Notes: generated by a model from the sequence alone, not told the origin. A stretch of DNA of 37,073 nucleotides from Phormidium sp. OSCR (GCA_001314905.1 LJZT01000001.1:1-37073); one strand, 5' to 3'. Positions 1-8,613 are shown, numbered from the stretch's first letter. Translations and numbers: made by a program.

Positions 1-690
1 TCCTGGTACAGTCCCGCCAAATTGTTTAAGCTACTGGCATAGTCGGAATGGGTCTCTCCCAACTGCTGTTTGAAAATCTCCATCGCTTGGCAGAAAAGGG
101 GTTCCGCCTCCCCCAACCGCCCCATCTCCTTGTACAGTGCCGCCAAACTGTTTAATAAAGCGGCATAGTGGGGATGCGTCTCTCCCAACTGCTGTTTCCC
201 AATCTCCATCGCTTGGCAGAAAAGGGGTTCGGCCTCCCCCAACCGCCCCATCGCCAGGTACAGTCCCGCCAAACTGTTTAATAAAGCGGCATAGTGGGGA
301 TGCGTCTCTCCCAACTGCTGTTTGTGAATCTCCATCGCTTGGCAGAAAAGGGGTTCCGCCTCCCCCAACCGCCCCATCGCCTGGTACAGTTGTGCCAAAT
401 TGTGTAAGCTACCGGCATAGTTAGGATGAGTCTCTCCCAACTGCTGTTTCAAAATCTCCATCGCTTGGCGGTGAAGGGGTTCGGCCTCCCCCAACCGCCC
501 CATATCCCGGTACAGTGCCGCCAAATTGTTTAAGCTGGTGGCATAGTCGGGATGCGTCTCTCCCAACTGCTGTTTCAAAATTTCCCTCGCTTGGCAGAAA
601 AGGGGTTCGGCCTCCACCAAACGCCCCATCGCCTGGTACAGTACCGCCAAATTGTTTAAGCTGGTGGCATACTCGGGATGATTAGTCCCA
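1..690. repeat. 126-bp tandem DNA repeat coding for TPR units
   Basis: The word AACTGCTG recurs at 61, 187, 313, 439 and 565, exactly 126 bp (42 codons) apart. The intervening DNA is nearly identical between units, including synonymous positions. This points to recent unit duplication or gene conversion inside the TPR gene. At least five units lie in the window and the array continues off the left edge. Confidence 0.9.
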
Positions 691-818
691 AAAGCAGATT
701 TCCCGAGATGAGCGGCTTGTTCAGCGAAGTGAACACCCCGCTCATACTCACCCTTCTCATAAGCTATATCTGACTGGTGACGCAACCGTTTAATTTGCTC
801 AAAAATTGTCTCAAACAT
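1..818 (-). CDS. TPR-repeat protein (kinesin light chain type), 3' end beyond the window
   Basis: The reading frame opens with ATG at 818 and stays open for 272 codons to the left edge, so the C-terminus is missing. After about 50 residues (start MFETIFEQIKRLRHQ) it becomes a run of 42-residue TPR units of the form LNNLAxLYxxMGRLGEAEPL followed by QAMEIxKQQLGETHPxYA. This is the TPR_10/TPR_12 pattern of kinesin light chain-like proteins, which serve as protein-binding scaffolds. GGAGG lies about 12 bases before the ATG. The gene lies 86 bp downstream of the 905-1810 gene on the same strand, so the two may be cotranscribed. Whether a CHAT, NB-ARC or other effector domain follows cannot be seen. 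The family call is firm; the cellular role is unknown. Confidence 0.88.
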   Translation of the reverse strand, partial: MFETIFEQIKRLRHQSDIAYEKGEYERGVHFAEQAAHLGKSAFGTNHPEYATSLNNLAVLYQAMGRLVEAEPLFCQAREILKQQLGETHPDYATSLNNLAALYRDMGRLGEAEPLHRQAMEILKQQLGETHPNYAGSLHNLAQLYQAMGRLGEAEPLFCQAMEIHKQQLGETHPHYAALLNSLAGLYLAMGRLGEAEPLFCQAMEIGKQQLGETHPHYAALLNSLAALYKEMGRLGEAEPLFCQAMEIFKQQLGETHSDYASSLNNLAGLYQ

Positions 819-904
819 CTGCTGACGTTCACCTCCAACTTGCACAACACAACATTTCTCCAACTCCGTCCTCGCCTTCCCCCCAGCCAAGGAACGCCTC
901 TCCC

Positions 905-1810
905 TCACCCCTCCCGCACCTGAAAGCGTTTATAAAACAGCTTCCCTTGCCATTGTTTGCCCAGTTCCTTAAAAATCTCCTGTAACCGTCGTTCATCCAC
1001 CTCAATATCCCTCGGTTCACCATCGGGACGAACCCAAGACAACGCCAGGGGAGTTTCCGTGAGAATGGCCAGAAAATACTCCTCCCCCACCTCCGTAAAC
1101 CGTAACGACGAGGCCAACGCCTTCACATCGGGGATATGGAGAGGCTGATGGGCTTGACAGCGGGGGTTCGGCTGAAAGGCTTGGGAGGGAGACAGACAAA
1201 TAGTGGTCATCTGATTGTCTTTGGACGTCTCTTGACTGCGATTGAGCAAGAGTAAATAGCCGCTTTCGGGTAACGTCGCGGTTAAGTAATAGGTTTCCCC
1301 GGCTTTGAGACTCCCCTCGGGGCTGGGAATGTCCCCTAAATCCAGTTTTCGAGATTGGGGATTCAGGGGGTTCATCTGCAACTCTTCCACCCCACAAGTT
1401 GCCAATTGGTTGGCCCAACTCCAGCCCTCACGGGGAAATTTACAGGTCCATAACCAGTCATAAATGACTTGCCAAGGATAGCGGTCTTCTGGGGTTTTGG
1501 GACTCCAGCCTCGTTCCCGTCTCAATCCTTGCAAGTCCACGCCATCGGCGGTCATCTCGTCGGCTAAGGTATCTTGGATTTTGCCTATCACCGCCGCTAG
1601 GGTGGCGGACATATTGGGGCTGTGAAAGCCGCCGTTGAGGGACTTGCGAATCTGTTTGGCGACTTGGGTGTTGGTCTGATGTCGATTTTGGGGATGGAAA
1701 CGCCACCAAAAACACCATTGCTGGGGTTCGCTGCGGCTATTCCACATCACGGTTTCGCGGATGTGATGTAAGAAGTGTTCCTGGAATGAGGAGGGGATGG
1801 GTTTGAGCAT
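905..1810 (-). CDS. Unrecognised 301-aa protein with a possible DUF4384-like C-terminal part
   Basis: A 301-residue protein starting with ATG at 1810 (MLKPIPSSFQEHF). I do not recognise the N-terminal half, which is rich in Trp and charged residues. Residues ~170-270 run LKAGETYYLTATLPESGYLL and later end in a segment like FLAILTETPLALSW. This resembles the beta-rich DUF4384 domain, whose members have a 'gYLyLlN' strand and occur with caspase-like or TPR modules. The resemblance is by eye only. The gene is followed at 86 bp by the TPR gene on the same strand, a common pairing in signalling-type accessory loci of filamentous cyanobacteria. No signal peptide or membrane segment is evident. Function is unknown. 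Confidence 0.7.
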   Translation of the reverse strand: MLKPIPSSFQEHFLHHIRETVMWNSRSEPQQWCFWWRFHPQNRHQTNTQVAKQIRKSLNGGFHSPNMSATLAAVIGKIQDTLADEMTADGVDLQGLRRERGWSPKTPEDRYPWQVIYDWLWTCKFPREGWSWANQLATCGVEELQMNPLNPQSRKLDLGDIPSPEGSLKAGETYYLTATLPESGYLLLLNRSQETSKDNQMTTICLSPSQAFQPNPRCQAHQPLHIPDVKALASSLRFTEVGEEYFLAILTETPLALSWVRPDGEPRDIEVDERRLQEIFKELGKQWQGKLFYKRFQVREG

Positions 1811-2134
1811 GGTTCGGCCTCTCGTCGGGGGAAGGGCTTGGGGACGGATTCCTGGGGATAGAGTCCGGGATGTTCTCCTATTTCAAGGTAGCACGAGTCT
1901 GGCTAATATGGCTTGAGTCTCCCGCCTTTTGGTTGGTGGGTTGAGGGCTGTGAATCTTGATTGATGGGCGTTTGGGGATGTTGGTTTTGTTTATTAAAAA
2001 ATGTTGTTGGGCGAGTATTTTATTTGTTTTTATTTGCTTTTATTGGTTTTGATTAAGTTTAATATATCTCTTGATTGTTGTGGGCAAAAATGAGGATTGA
2101 TTTGCTATCAATTCTCTTGTTGTCGGTGCGAAAA

Positions 2135-2165
2135 ATCCCCTCCTGGGAGGGGTTGGGGGTGGGTT
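2135..2165. repeat. Interspersed 31-bp G-rich repeat, copy 1
   Basis: It begins with the near-palindrome CCCCTCCTGGGAGGGG (arms CCCCTCC and GGAGGGG) and continues with a G/T-rich tail. The same 31 bp occur at 19786-19816 with one difference (G to A). A divergent relative starts near 19708. Two copies 17 kb apart suggest a dispersed genomic repeat. Confidence 0.8.
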
Positions 2166-2166
2166 C

Positions 2167-2220
2167 TCCCTCGGGGGGGAGGGATGTCCTCGTGTCATGG
2201 CTGGAGCCGTGACACGAGGA
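2167..2220. repeat. Two adjacent inverted repeats
   Basis: TCCCTC and GAGGGA (2167-2184) flank six G. Directly after it, 2187-2202 and 2205-2220 form a 16-bp inverted repeat with a two-base centre and one T/C difference that would pair as a G-U wobble in RNA. The second arm pair begins TCCTCGTGTCA and ends TGACACGAGGA. No T-run follows, so these are not typical terminators. Confidence 0.75.
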
Positions 2221-2227
2221 GGGGGGA

Positions 2228-2247
2228 GGGCGAACAGCCGTTCGCCC
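2228..2247. repeat. GGGCGnAC-type hairpin repeat, copy 1
   Basis: GGGCGAAC and GTTCGCCC form an 8-bp stem around AGCC, followed by CTACATC. The element at 19674-19697 has the same design (GGGCGCACC and GGTGCGCCC, also followed by CTACATC), so both belong to one dispersed palindromic family. Confidence 0.75.
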
Positions 2248-2464
2248 CTACATCGGGGAGGGCAACCACGGCTCGGCTATCGCTCGCCGACCACAAGGGA
2301 TTGCTACGTGGTTCCCCTCATTCCCCTCCCCAAAATCCAATTTTATTTAAATTTATATCCCTCTATTTACCACTATAATCCTTGGATTTATTGCGATTTT
2401 ACAGCTATTTACAGTAATTTTGAGCCTGGTTTTTGATGGAAGTGTCCAGGCATTCGGTGACATC

Positions 2465-2935
2465 ATGAAACCTCAAACTACTCTATCAAAAACCGCCATA
2501 CTTGAGCTTTTAGAATGTCTCATTCCTAACTTAGTGGGACTTTATCTTGATGGCTATCTCGGCTTTGGCTTGAGTCTGGTATTATTCCTCTCTCATTGGT
2601 CAAATCGCCGAGGGGGAAAAGGCTGTGAAAAACGGTTCTTGTTCTGTCTCACGGCGAGTCTGCTGTTGGTGGTGTTCCCTCACGAAAACCTCCCTGGGGG
2701 AACACTCCCACAGCGGGAGGCTCCCCGTCAGGGGGTAACTCGGGATATCTTCAGCAATGGCGAAGGGAAAGGAGAAACCTCTCCCCCCCCTAGCGTCCCC
2801 TTAACGCCGCCAACTTGCGCCGCCAGTCCTGACGCTGCACCGTCTGCCATTGCTGGCGTAACTCCTCGACGGGAACCGACTCCTTCCCATAACGCCAACC
2901 CACATAGGCTTGACAAATTCGAGACACTATGGTAG
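2465..2935 (+). CDS. Doubtful small membrane protein
   Basis: From ATG 2465 the frame reads MKPQTTLSKTAILELLECLI, then two hydrophobic stretches (about residues 17-40 and 56-70). This looks more protein-like than its surroundings. The second half is low-complexity and its last ~145 bp lie antisense to the 3' end of the transglutaminase gene. The ribosome site is weak. It could be a real short protein whose end was eroded by the palindromic repeats, or a chance frame. I cannot assign a function. Confidence 0.22.
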   Translation: MKPQTTLSKTAILELLECLIPNLVGLYLDGYLGFGLSLVLFLSHWSNRRGGKGCEKRFLFCLTASLLLVVFPHENLPGGTLPQREAPRQGVTRDIFSNGEGKGETSPPPSVPLTPPTCAASPDAAPSAIAGVTPRREPTPSHNANPHRLDKFETLW

Positions 2936-5144
2936 CAACTTCGGGAGGATAGCGATCGCCCACCTGACAAGCAAACTCCAAGGGGGTTTGAGCGGGATGT
3001 TTCGCACAGCCATCAGTCGCTAACCGTTGCAACATCTGCTGATATAACCGCTCCATCGCCGCCAACTTGGACAGCCAACGACGGCGTTTCCATTCCCGCC
3101 ACCCTTGCCAACTCAGCCATCCGGCAAAGCTAAACAGAACCAGGGTCAACAAACCCGTCAATATCCCCAACCATCCCTGGGAAAATCGCCCTAAGAACCA
3201 ATCAATGGCCCGGCCAATCATCACAAAAATGCCGTTGATAAACCCCGTCACCGGGGAAGGAAGCCAACCCGCAATCCAATCCCAAAACTGTCGTAAGACC
3301 CCAAAGGGTTCATACTCACTCACCGAGGGGGGAATCACCTCATGGCCAGGGATGGGGTCAAAGGCGAACCAACCATGACTGGGGAAATAGACCTCCGTTA
3401 AGGCGAACGCATGGGTATTCTTGACCTCATACAGTCCCGTAAAGGGGTTAAAGTCCCCTGGTCCGAATCCTGTGGCTAATCGCGCCGGAATCCCCAGGGA
3501 ACGCAACAGAAGGGTTAACACTGTGGAGAAATGGTCGGGATAGCCGCCGGGAGTACAAGCCGCTGGATTGGGGGACTCTTCGCAGCGGAAGAGGAAGTTG
3601 AGGGCTAAGTCTTCCCCTTCGTCAAGAAACTCTAAGCCAAAGGGATCTTGAGGAATGTCGTAGTTCTGTTTGAGATATTGGGCCAGATACAGGGACACCT
3701 CATAGGGGTTCGTGAGGGGGTTGACGGCGTTGGCTAAGACTGATTGGCTATAGTTCCGTAATCTCTCCTCAATCTCCTCGGGAACTTGTAAATAGACCTC
3801 GGAGATGCTTTGCGGATAGGTAGTGTCAGCTTCTCCTAGGCGGGTGCGATCGCGCAAGGAGACGTGAGAGACGACACTATAGGTTAAACCATCAGATAGG
3901 GGGACTGGGGAACGTAGCGACCCCTCTGGACCGATCGCCACATCCTCTGTGGGAAAATAGAGGTAGCGGGGTTGGTCGAGAACCGGAATCAGTCCGGGGA
4001 ACTCGGCGACAATGCTATAGGTTTGAATCACTTCCTGGGTGAAACTGCGGGGTCCCATAAAGGGTAAGTCAAAGCGGAAACTCCAGGATGAGCGACGAAT
4101 CTCGCGGACATCGTCATTTCTGGAGATGCGCCAACCCTGGCCGGTATACTCGTCAAAGGCAATCACTCGCCAAAACCCCGGAGCCTGCGATCGCACCCGC
4201 ATCACCACCTGAGGCGTCATCGACCCCCGCAGGTTTTGGTTCATACTCTCAGCAAAACCTGCATAGAAGGTCTCGTCCATCTCGCCAGGTCCCTCAGCCG
4301 GCCCGCCTATTCCCTCGCCATTACTCTGATCACTATCGGTTTGAGCTTGAGGACTAGCGATATTGCGACCATCGAAGTCTCCCTGAAAATCGATGGTACT
4401 ACTGACGGGAAACGAGCGTAACTGATATCCCGGAACCCGAGGAATGGCCGCAAATAGAACTAATCCTAAACTCAACACCAGTAAGGCCAGGGTTAGGCTG
4501 GCTTTCCAGGGAAACGACTGGCGTAAGCGTGTTACTACCGAAGTTTGGGAATGGTCGGAGGGGCGATCGCTCAACCCCAAACGGGAGCGATAATCATAAA
4601 TCAAGGTGGGAATCGCCAACAGCAAAAATAAGACTAAAAACGGGGCAAAGGCCATGGTTTGGCTAATGGTTCCCGCCACCCCAATCAGAATCAAGGCGAT
4701 GACCATCGAATAGCCCAAATCCTTGCGTCGTGGCAAGTCGAAGGTATGCAGAACTTGCACCTGAATCAACAGTTCCGCTAAAATCACCCTTGTGTCATTG
4801 AGGGTGGCCACCAGGTTGTTGAGAAAGACCACTAGGGTGACAATCAGGGCGATCGCCAAGACAAACTTCAGAACCATGTTACGCTCTCGGCGACGGAACC
4901 AACTCCAACTTGCCCCGATAATACTCAAGGGAACCGCCCAAAGACTAATCAGGGTTCCCGCCGCCACATCCGTAGCCACAATCCCCACAATCACCAGCAA
5001 TTGCACCAGCACCCGTAACGTCACCGAGTCTTCCGGGACTGGCGGGGAGAGCGATCGCCACCACTCCCAAAGTCGCCCTAATAGCGGTAGAGAAGTCCAA
5101 CGTGGGGAATTAGAAGCCGACATAGCAGTTCTCGGGTGGGCCAT
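2790..5144 (-). CDS. TgpA-family transglutaminase-like membrane protein (DUF3488/DUF4129)
   Basis: 784 residues. The N-terminal ~235 residues hold about six membrane segments (DUF3488/TgpA_N). A periplasmic part follows with a transglutaminase-like domain at ~480-605, then a membrane segment near 658-680 and a DUF4129 C-terminus (residues ~695-775). In the usual motif GxCeHFAt the nucleophile is Cys. Here the segment is GGYPDHFST (533-541), with Pro536 where Cys is expected. The nearest Cys are 521 and 530. The His (578, NTHAF) and Asp (596, FDP) of the triad are present. The family is thought to remodel proteins or peptides outside the membrane. ATG 5144 is the longest start; ATG 5123 (MSASNSPRW) is equally possible because neither has a clear ribosome site. 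Confidence 0.88.
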   Translation of the reverse strand: MAHPRTAMSASNSPRWTSLPLLGRLWEWWRSLSPPVPEDSVTLRVLVQLLVIVGIVATDVAAGTLISLWAVPLSIIGASWSWFRRRERNMVLKFVLAIALIVTLVVFLNNLVATLNDTRVILAELLIQVQVLHTFDLPRRKDLGYSMVIALILIGVAGTISQTMAFAPFLVLFLLLAIPTLIYDYRSRLGLSDRPSDHSQTSVVTRLRQSFPWKASLTLALLVLSLGLVLFAAIPRVPGYQLRSFPVSSTIDFQGDFDGRNIASPQAQTDSDQSNGEGIGGPAEGPGEMDETFYAGFAESMNQNLRGSMTPQVVMRVRSQAPGFWRVIAFDEYTGQGWRISRNDDVREIRRSSWSFRFDLPFMGPRSFTQEVIQTYSIVAEFPGLIPVLDQPRYLYFPTEDVAIGPEGSLRSPVPLSDGLTYSVVSHVSLRDRTRLGEADTTYPQSISEVYLQVPEEIEERLRNYSQSVLANAVNPLTNPYEVSLYLAQYLKQNYDIPQDPFGLEFLDEGEDLALNFLFRCEESPNPAACTPGGYPDHFSTVLTLLLRSLGIPARLATGFGPGDFNPFTGLYEVKNTHAFALTEVYFPSHGWFAFDPIPGHEVIPPSVSEYEPFGVLRQFWDWIAGWLPSPVTGFINGIFVMIGRAIDWFLGRFSQGWLGILTGLLTLVLFSFAGWLSWQGWREWKRRRWLSKLAAMERLYQQMLQRLATDGCAKHPAQTPLEFACQVGDRYPPEVATIVSRICQAYVGWRYGKESVPVEELRQQWQTVQRQDWRRKLAALRGR

Positions 5145-5526
5145 GGAACAGGTTTAGCCCCAAATTCGTCTCAACCGTTAGGGGCTACTGATTACTGTGC
5201 CATAACAGACCGCTATTTTGCGACTTAGCTAAATTTACTGATGTCTCTCGGGATAGCGCTGCCAAAGACTCCCCTAAAAACTTGTATTTGCACGTATAAT
5301 CTAACTCTAAATGGGCATCAAACAAAGCTAATCTCCTGTGAACTAACGAGAGAAAACGCTCTAGCAGATATCCATTCAGCGATATTACGGAATCCCCAAT
5401 CCATCAACTTTACCTAAACTTTATCATCACAGCCCCTAAGCCTTACACAACTTTTATACAAGTCTTCCTGCCGCTGAATTATACTAGAGATAGGAGTGGT
5501 GTTAGTAGACGTAATCTAGGACAAAG
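5145..5526. promoter_or_regulatory. Divergent promoter region of the transglutaminase and PEP-CTERM genes
   Basis: About 380 bp without a gene between divergent starts. A TATACT at 5480-5485 lies 41 bp before the plus-strand ATG and may be its -10 element; no good -35 is seen. Another TATAAT is at 5295-5300. AGGA at 5518-5521 is a good ribosome site for the gene starting at 5527. The assignments are tentative. Confidence 0.4.
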
Positions 5527-6312
5527 ATGAATAAATATCTCACAGTAGGACTTAGTTTTCTCGTCCCCTCAGTGATGGCGATCGCAGCATCTCCTGCTCA
5601 CGCCTTCAGCCTAAGTGGTTCTCTCTATAACTACGAACAGGATGACACCAAAGTTGACTACTCGCTTACCCAAGTCGAGGGTGGCATTCAATTTGACTTC
5701 AGAGTCGACACCAGTGTCAACATGGCTGACCTACGAGGGCTGTTCCTCAATATTAACGACGAATCCCTCCTCAGCGGCTTAAGTGCCACCGCCGCCAGCA
5801 ACCCCTTTGCTGACATCGATGCGGCCAACTTCTACAGCATCGGTTCTGACGACTTTAGAATCGATAGCGGGGGGACAACTGATTTTGGCTTTGGTGGTGG
5901 GAATGTTCTCCAGGGCGGAGGCAAAAAAGCCCCACAATACACGATGGGCTTTGATATCGGTGAACAAGGGATTGCCAACTACGACATTCAAGGTACATCC
6001 TTCTTGCTCCAACATGACAGCCAAGACCTCTCCTTAGACCTCTTTAGCGAGAGTATGTTGGGTGTGCGTCTGATGAGTGTTGGTGATAACCGTCAAGGCA
6101 GTAGTAAATTACGAGGAGAAACCTCCAGCGAGATTATCGCCTCTGAGCCAGAACCCGAGCCAGAACCCGAACCCGACCCCCAACCCACCGTCGTTCCGAC
6201 TCCCCTACCCACCCCCGCACCAACTCCCGAGTCTCGGGAAGTTCCCGAACCGATGGTCTTACTCGGCTTAGTCGGTATTGGTGCGGCTCTGAAAACACTA
6301 CGTCGCCGTTAA
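5527..6312 (+). CDS. PEP-CTERM sorting-signal protein, function unknown
   Basis: 261 residues. The N-terminus MNKYLTVGLSFLVPSVMAIA up to ASPAHA is a classical Sec signal peptide with a likely cut after AHA. The body is acidic and Ser/Gly/Asp rich without a domain I recognise. Residues ~205-235 form a Glu-Pro then Pro-Thr spacer. The C-terminus is VPEPMVLLGLVGIGAALKTL followed by three Arg, which is the PEP motif, membrane helix and basic tail recognised by exosortase-type enzymes. The protein is therefore expected to be exported and probably anchored or released at the surface. AGGA five bases before the ATG supports the start. It stands alone between a divergent gene and the oxygenase. Confidence 0.85.
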   Translation: MNKYLTVGLSFLVPSVMAIAASPAHAFSLSGSLYNYEQDDTKVDYSLTQVEGGIQFDFRVDTSVNMADLRGLFLNINDESLLSGLSATAASNPFADIDAANFYSIGSDDFRIDSGGTTDFGFGGGNVLQGGGKKAPQYTMGFDIGEQGIANYDIQGTSFLLQHDSQDLSLDLFSESMLGVRLMSVGDNRQGSSKLRGETSSEIIASEPEPEPEPEPDPQPTVVPTPLPTPAPTPESREVPEPMVLLGLVGIGAALKTLRRR

Positions 6313-6619
6313 TCACGTCGGGCCGTTTATCGTAGCCCCGTTTATCTTAAGGGGAGAGGGCTCCCACTCGTTGCTAAAAGCAGTTCATCCCCGTCCAGGT
6401 GCATCTACACCACTCCCTCTCCAGCGAGTCTTTGAGTCATTTCACCACAGTTGACGTATCAGATCTCGGTCATTTCAGGGTTTGAGATGTGATGGGTTTT
6501 CACCGGCTTCGAGGCTTGGCGATCGCAACCAGGCCACCAAAAGGAACTACATTAAGGAGAGGGAACACCGCGATCGTTAACCCTCCCTCACGTCCTGCTG
6601 ATAGTTCCAAGCACCGCTT
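6313..6619. other. Intergenic stretch, nothing definite
   Basis: About 300 bp between the PEP-CTERM gene and the oxygenase gene. A weak CCCC/GGGG inverted repeat lies near 6335-6355, but there is no T-run to make it a terminator. No gene, clear promoter or RNA was recognised. Confidence 0.4.
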
Positions 6620-7495
6620 ATGACCGCTTACCCACCGTCGAGTTCTCCTAACCAGGATGCAGCCGCCAACCTCAATCTCGACCGTCGGTTTCAAACCCTA
6701 ATCCAACAATCAATCACCACCCTAGAAGCCTTACTCAACGATGACACTCTCGCGCCCCTAGATCGCGCCAAAATTGCCCTAGACCTATTAGCCTTAGCGC
6801 AGAACAACCAAGACATTCCCGAGTTATCCTCCCTCAGCCACAGGAGCCGCTCCCTCGCCACAATTGGGACTGTGGCCCAGGAAGCAGTCCCCGCATCGAG
6901 TTCCCAGGAACTCGATGCAGTGGTCTGTCTCGATGATTTTTTAAGCCCCGAGGAGAATCGTCAGGCCCTTGAGATTGCCTTAAATCAACGCCAAGACTTT
7001 GTCCCCTCTAGCACCACCAGTAAAGCCGATAACTACCGCCAGTCATCGATTCTCTACGCCACCCATTTTCCCCAGTTTTATCACCGGCTCAAACATCAAA
7101 TTCTCGTGATGCTCCCCCAAGTTTGGACTCCCCTTCAGCAGTCTCCCTTCCCGGTGACTCAAGTGGAGATGCAGCTGACGGTTCATGGAGATGGCTGTTA
7201 TTACAAGGTTCATAACGACTCAGGGAGTCCAGAAACCGTCACCCGTGAACTGACCTATGTCTATTATGTGCATCAGGAACCGGCGCAGTTTTCCGGGGGA
7301 GAACTACGGTTATATCAGACGAATGCCAGTGATGGCCGCCTACGCGATCGCCACCGCTTCAAAACCATCACTCCCCGCAACAATCGGCTCGTTGTCTTCA
7401 ACAGCCGTTGTCAACATGAAGTGATGCCAGTTCGCTGTTCCTCCAACAAATTTGAGGACAGCCGTTTTACCTTTAACGGCTGGCTCAGACGCTAG
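6620..7495 (+). CDS. 2-oxoglutarate/Fe(II) oxygenase, prolyl 4-hydroxylase type
   Basis: 291 residues. The C-terminal half (from ~100) is a double-stranded beta-helix oxygenase of the P4Hc type. The metal triad is visible as H198 and D200 in YKVHNDSGS and H266 in CQHEVMPV. R282 (RFTFNGW) is placed to bind 2-oxoglutarate, and the strand FSGGELRLY is typical. The N-terminal ~95 residues are helical with no known domain. Such enzymes hydroxylate proline or other residues in proteins or small molecules; the substrate is not apparent from the context. The ATG at 6620 lacks a clear ribosome site. No operon partner: the next gene is on the other strand. Confidence 0.85.
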   Translation: MTAYPPSSSPNQDAAANLNLDRRFQTLIQQSITTLEALLNDDTLAPLDRAKIALDLLALAQNNQDIPELSSLSHRSRSLATIGTVAQEAVPASSSQELDAVVCLDDFLSPEENRQALEIALNQRQDFVPSSTTSKADNYRQSSILYATHFPQFYHRLKHQILVMLPQVWTPLQQSPFPVTQVEMQLTVHGDGCYYKVHNDSGSPETVTRELTYVYYVHQEPAQFSGGELRLYQTNASDGRLRDRHRFKTITPRNNRLVVFNSRCQHEVMPVRCSSNKFEDSRFTFNGWLRR

Positions 7496-7621
7496 GATCT
7501 CCCCCATCGCTCAACGATTTTTGACAGTTTAATGATGACATCCATAATCTGCACAATCCTCGCTAGATAAGAAAAAGGCAGATTTTTTTTGTCTTAGTTG
7601 TTTTGTCTAACAAACCCAAAA

Positions 7622-8596
7622 TTAGAGGGTTGGACAAAGGGAAAACACAAGGGGAGATTGGCCAGACGCATCAAGATGAACTTCGAGCGTATACGTGTGA
7701 TTCACCTGAATATCCGCCAGTTCAACCGTGATGTGACCGGGAGTTGAGCGTTGTGCAGTGGCCATGGCTCCCTCACCACGTAACTGAACGCGGCCTCCAT
7801 CGGGAAGTTGACAACACACTCGCAATTGAGACACATCATCCTCAGTCTCGAACGCCACCTCAAGTTGCAACAGTCCTTGAGCCGTGAGCCATTGACGGCG
7901 ATCGCTCGGCTGACGGGTCGAAACGTTCAACGATAAGGATTCGACAATTTCTTTCGCCGCCAACAGCGACAACAGCATCTGCTGAGTGGGAGTCGCCCCC
8001 TCATAACTGCTAGGAAATTCCCCCTCAGACGGTTCAATCAGCGTCTCACCACTGCGGCTTGTCGACCACACCAATAAACGCTCCGTCCAAAGATTTAACT
8101 CCTCGCTGCGATCGGGGAAGAGACCTTCAACCGCCGCAACTAAGCGTTCTCCTTGACGTAGCGAGGTTCGTAGCAACTGCTGACAGCGGACTAACAGTTG
8201 CGCAAAGGTGTCTTCGGAGATGGGAACCGGAAGCCGCAACTGTTCGAGTTGCGGTAACCAGACCGAAGTGGGAACTCTCGAATCAGCTTCCTCGTCAATG
8301 GGATCATTAGCGTATTCCAACACCTCGGTGGTTTCCCAGGGGAACAGAGGTAGGTTCTGTTCCAGTTCTTGTTGAATGCGACGCTTTAAAAGCGCCTGAA
8401 AACGGTTCTGCACGGTGGATTCCTCTCCTATGGGTATCGCGTCAAAATCCAGAAACTTAGATGGGGAGCGCTGGGGTTCGACACCCGCTCCCGCGTCAGG
8501 TTCGTTGTCCTGGATAACCTCTTGTAAAAGCCAGGCGAGGAAGCGTTCTGCTAAGCGCTCCTCCTCCTGACTCCATTGGTTCCTATCATTATTCAT
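7622..8596 (-). CDS. patU: PatU-like heterocyst-pattern family protein
   Basis: 324 residues from ATG 8596 (MNNDRNQWSQEEERLAERFL). The segment NRFQALLKRRIQQELEQNLP followed by LFPWE, and the later TPTQQMLLSLLAAKEIVESL, match my recollection of PatU. In heterocyst formers this gene, split there into patU5/patU3, sits directly after hetZ and affects heterocyst pattern. The order hetZ then patU on the same strand supports the call. The stretch GGAGAAGGGAAG just before the ATG is a good ribosome site. The frame is also open upstream to an ATG at 8770 overlapping the hetZ stop, which would add 57 low-similarity-looking residues; I prefer 8596. Role in a strain without heterocysts is unknown. Confidence 0.75.
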   Translation of the reverse strand: MNNDRNQWSQEEERLAERFLAWLLQEVIQDNEPDAGAGVEPQRSPSKFLDFDAIPIGEESTVQNRFQALLKRRIQQELEQNLPLFPWETTEVLEYANDPIDEEADSRVPTSVWLPQLEQLRLPVPISEDTFAQLLVRCQQLLRTSLRQGERLVAAVEGLFPDRSEELNLWTERLLVWSTSRSGETLIEPSEGEFPSSYEGATPTQQMLLSLLAAKEIVESLSLNVSTRQPSDRRQWLTAQGLLQLEVAFETEDDVSQLRVCCQLPDGGRVQLRGEGAMATAQRSTPGHITVELADIQVNHTYTLEVHLDASGQSPLVFSLCPTL

Positions 8597-8613
8597 TCGT
8601 TGACTTCCCTTCT

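Larger units (their letters stand above)
1811..2464. other. Gene-poor intergenic stretch with palindromic repeats
   Basis: No convincing gene is seen. The segment at 1980-2100 is AT-rich and could hold the promoter of the minus-strand gene that starts at 1810. From 2135 to about 2300 it is G-rich and packed with short inverted repeats, listed separately. Open frames here are low-complexity and have no plausible start. Confidence 0.6.

Noticed and set aside
137-424. Pro/Ser-rich open frame on the plus strand
   Set aside because: It lies antisense to the TPR repeats and only mirrors their 126-bp period; the TPR frame on the minus strand explains the DNA.
1-690. Regular repeats as a possible CRISPR array
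   Set aside because: The period is 126 bp and units are coding, with no unique spacers.
2097-2436. Plus-strand frames in the palindrome-rich intergenic stretch
   Set aside because: Low-complexity translations that follow the repeats, without a ribosome site or any recognisable domain.
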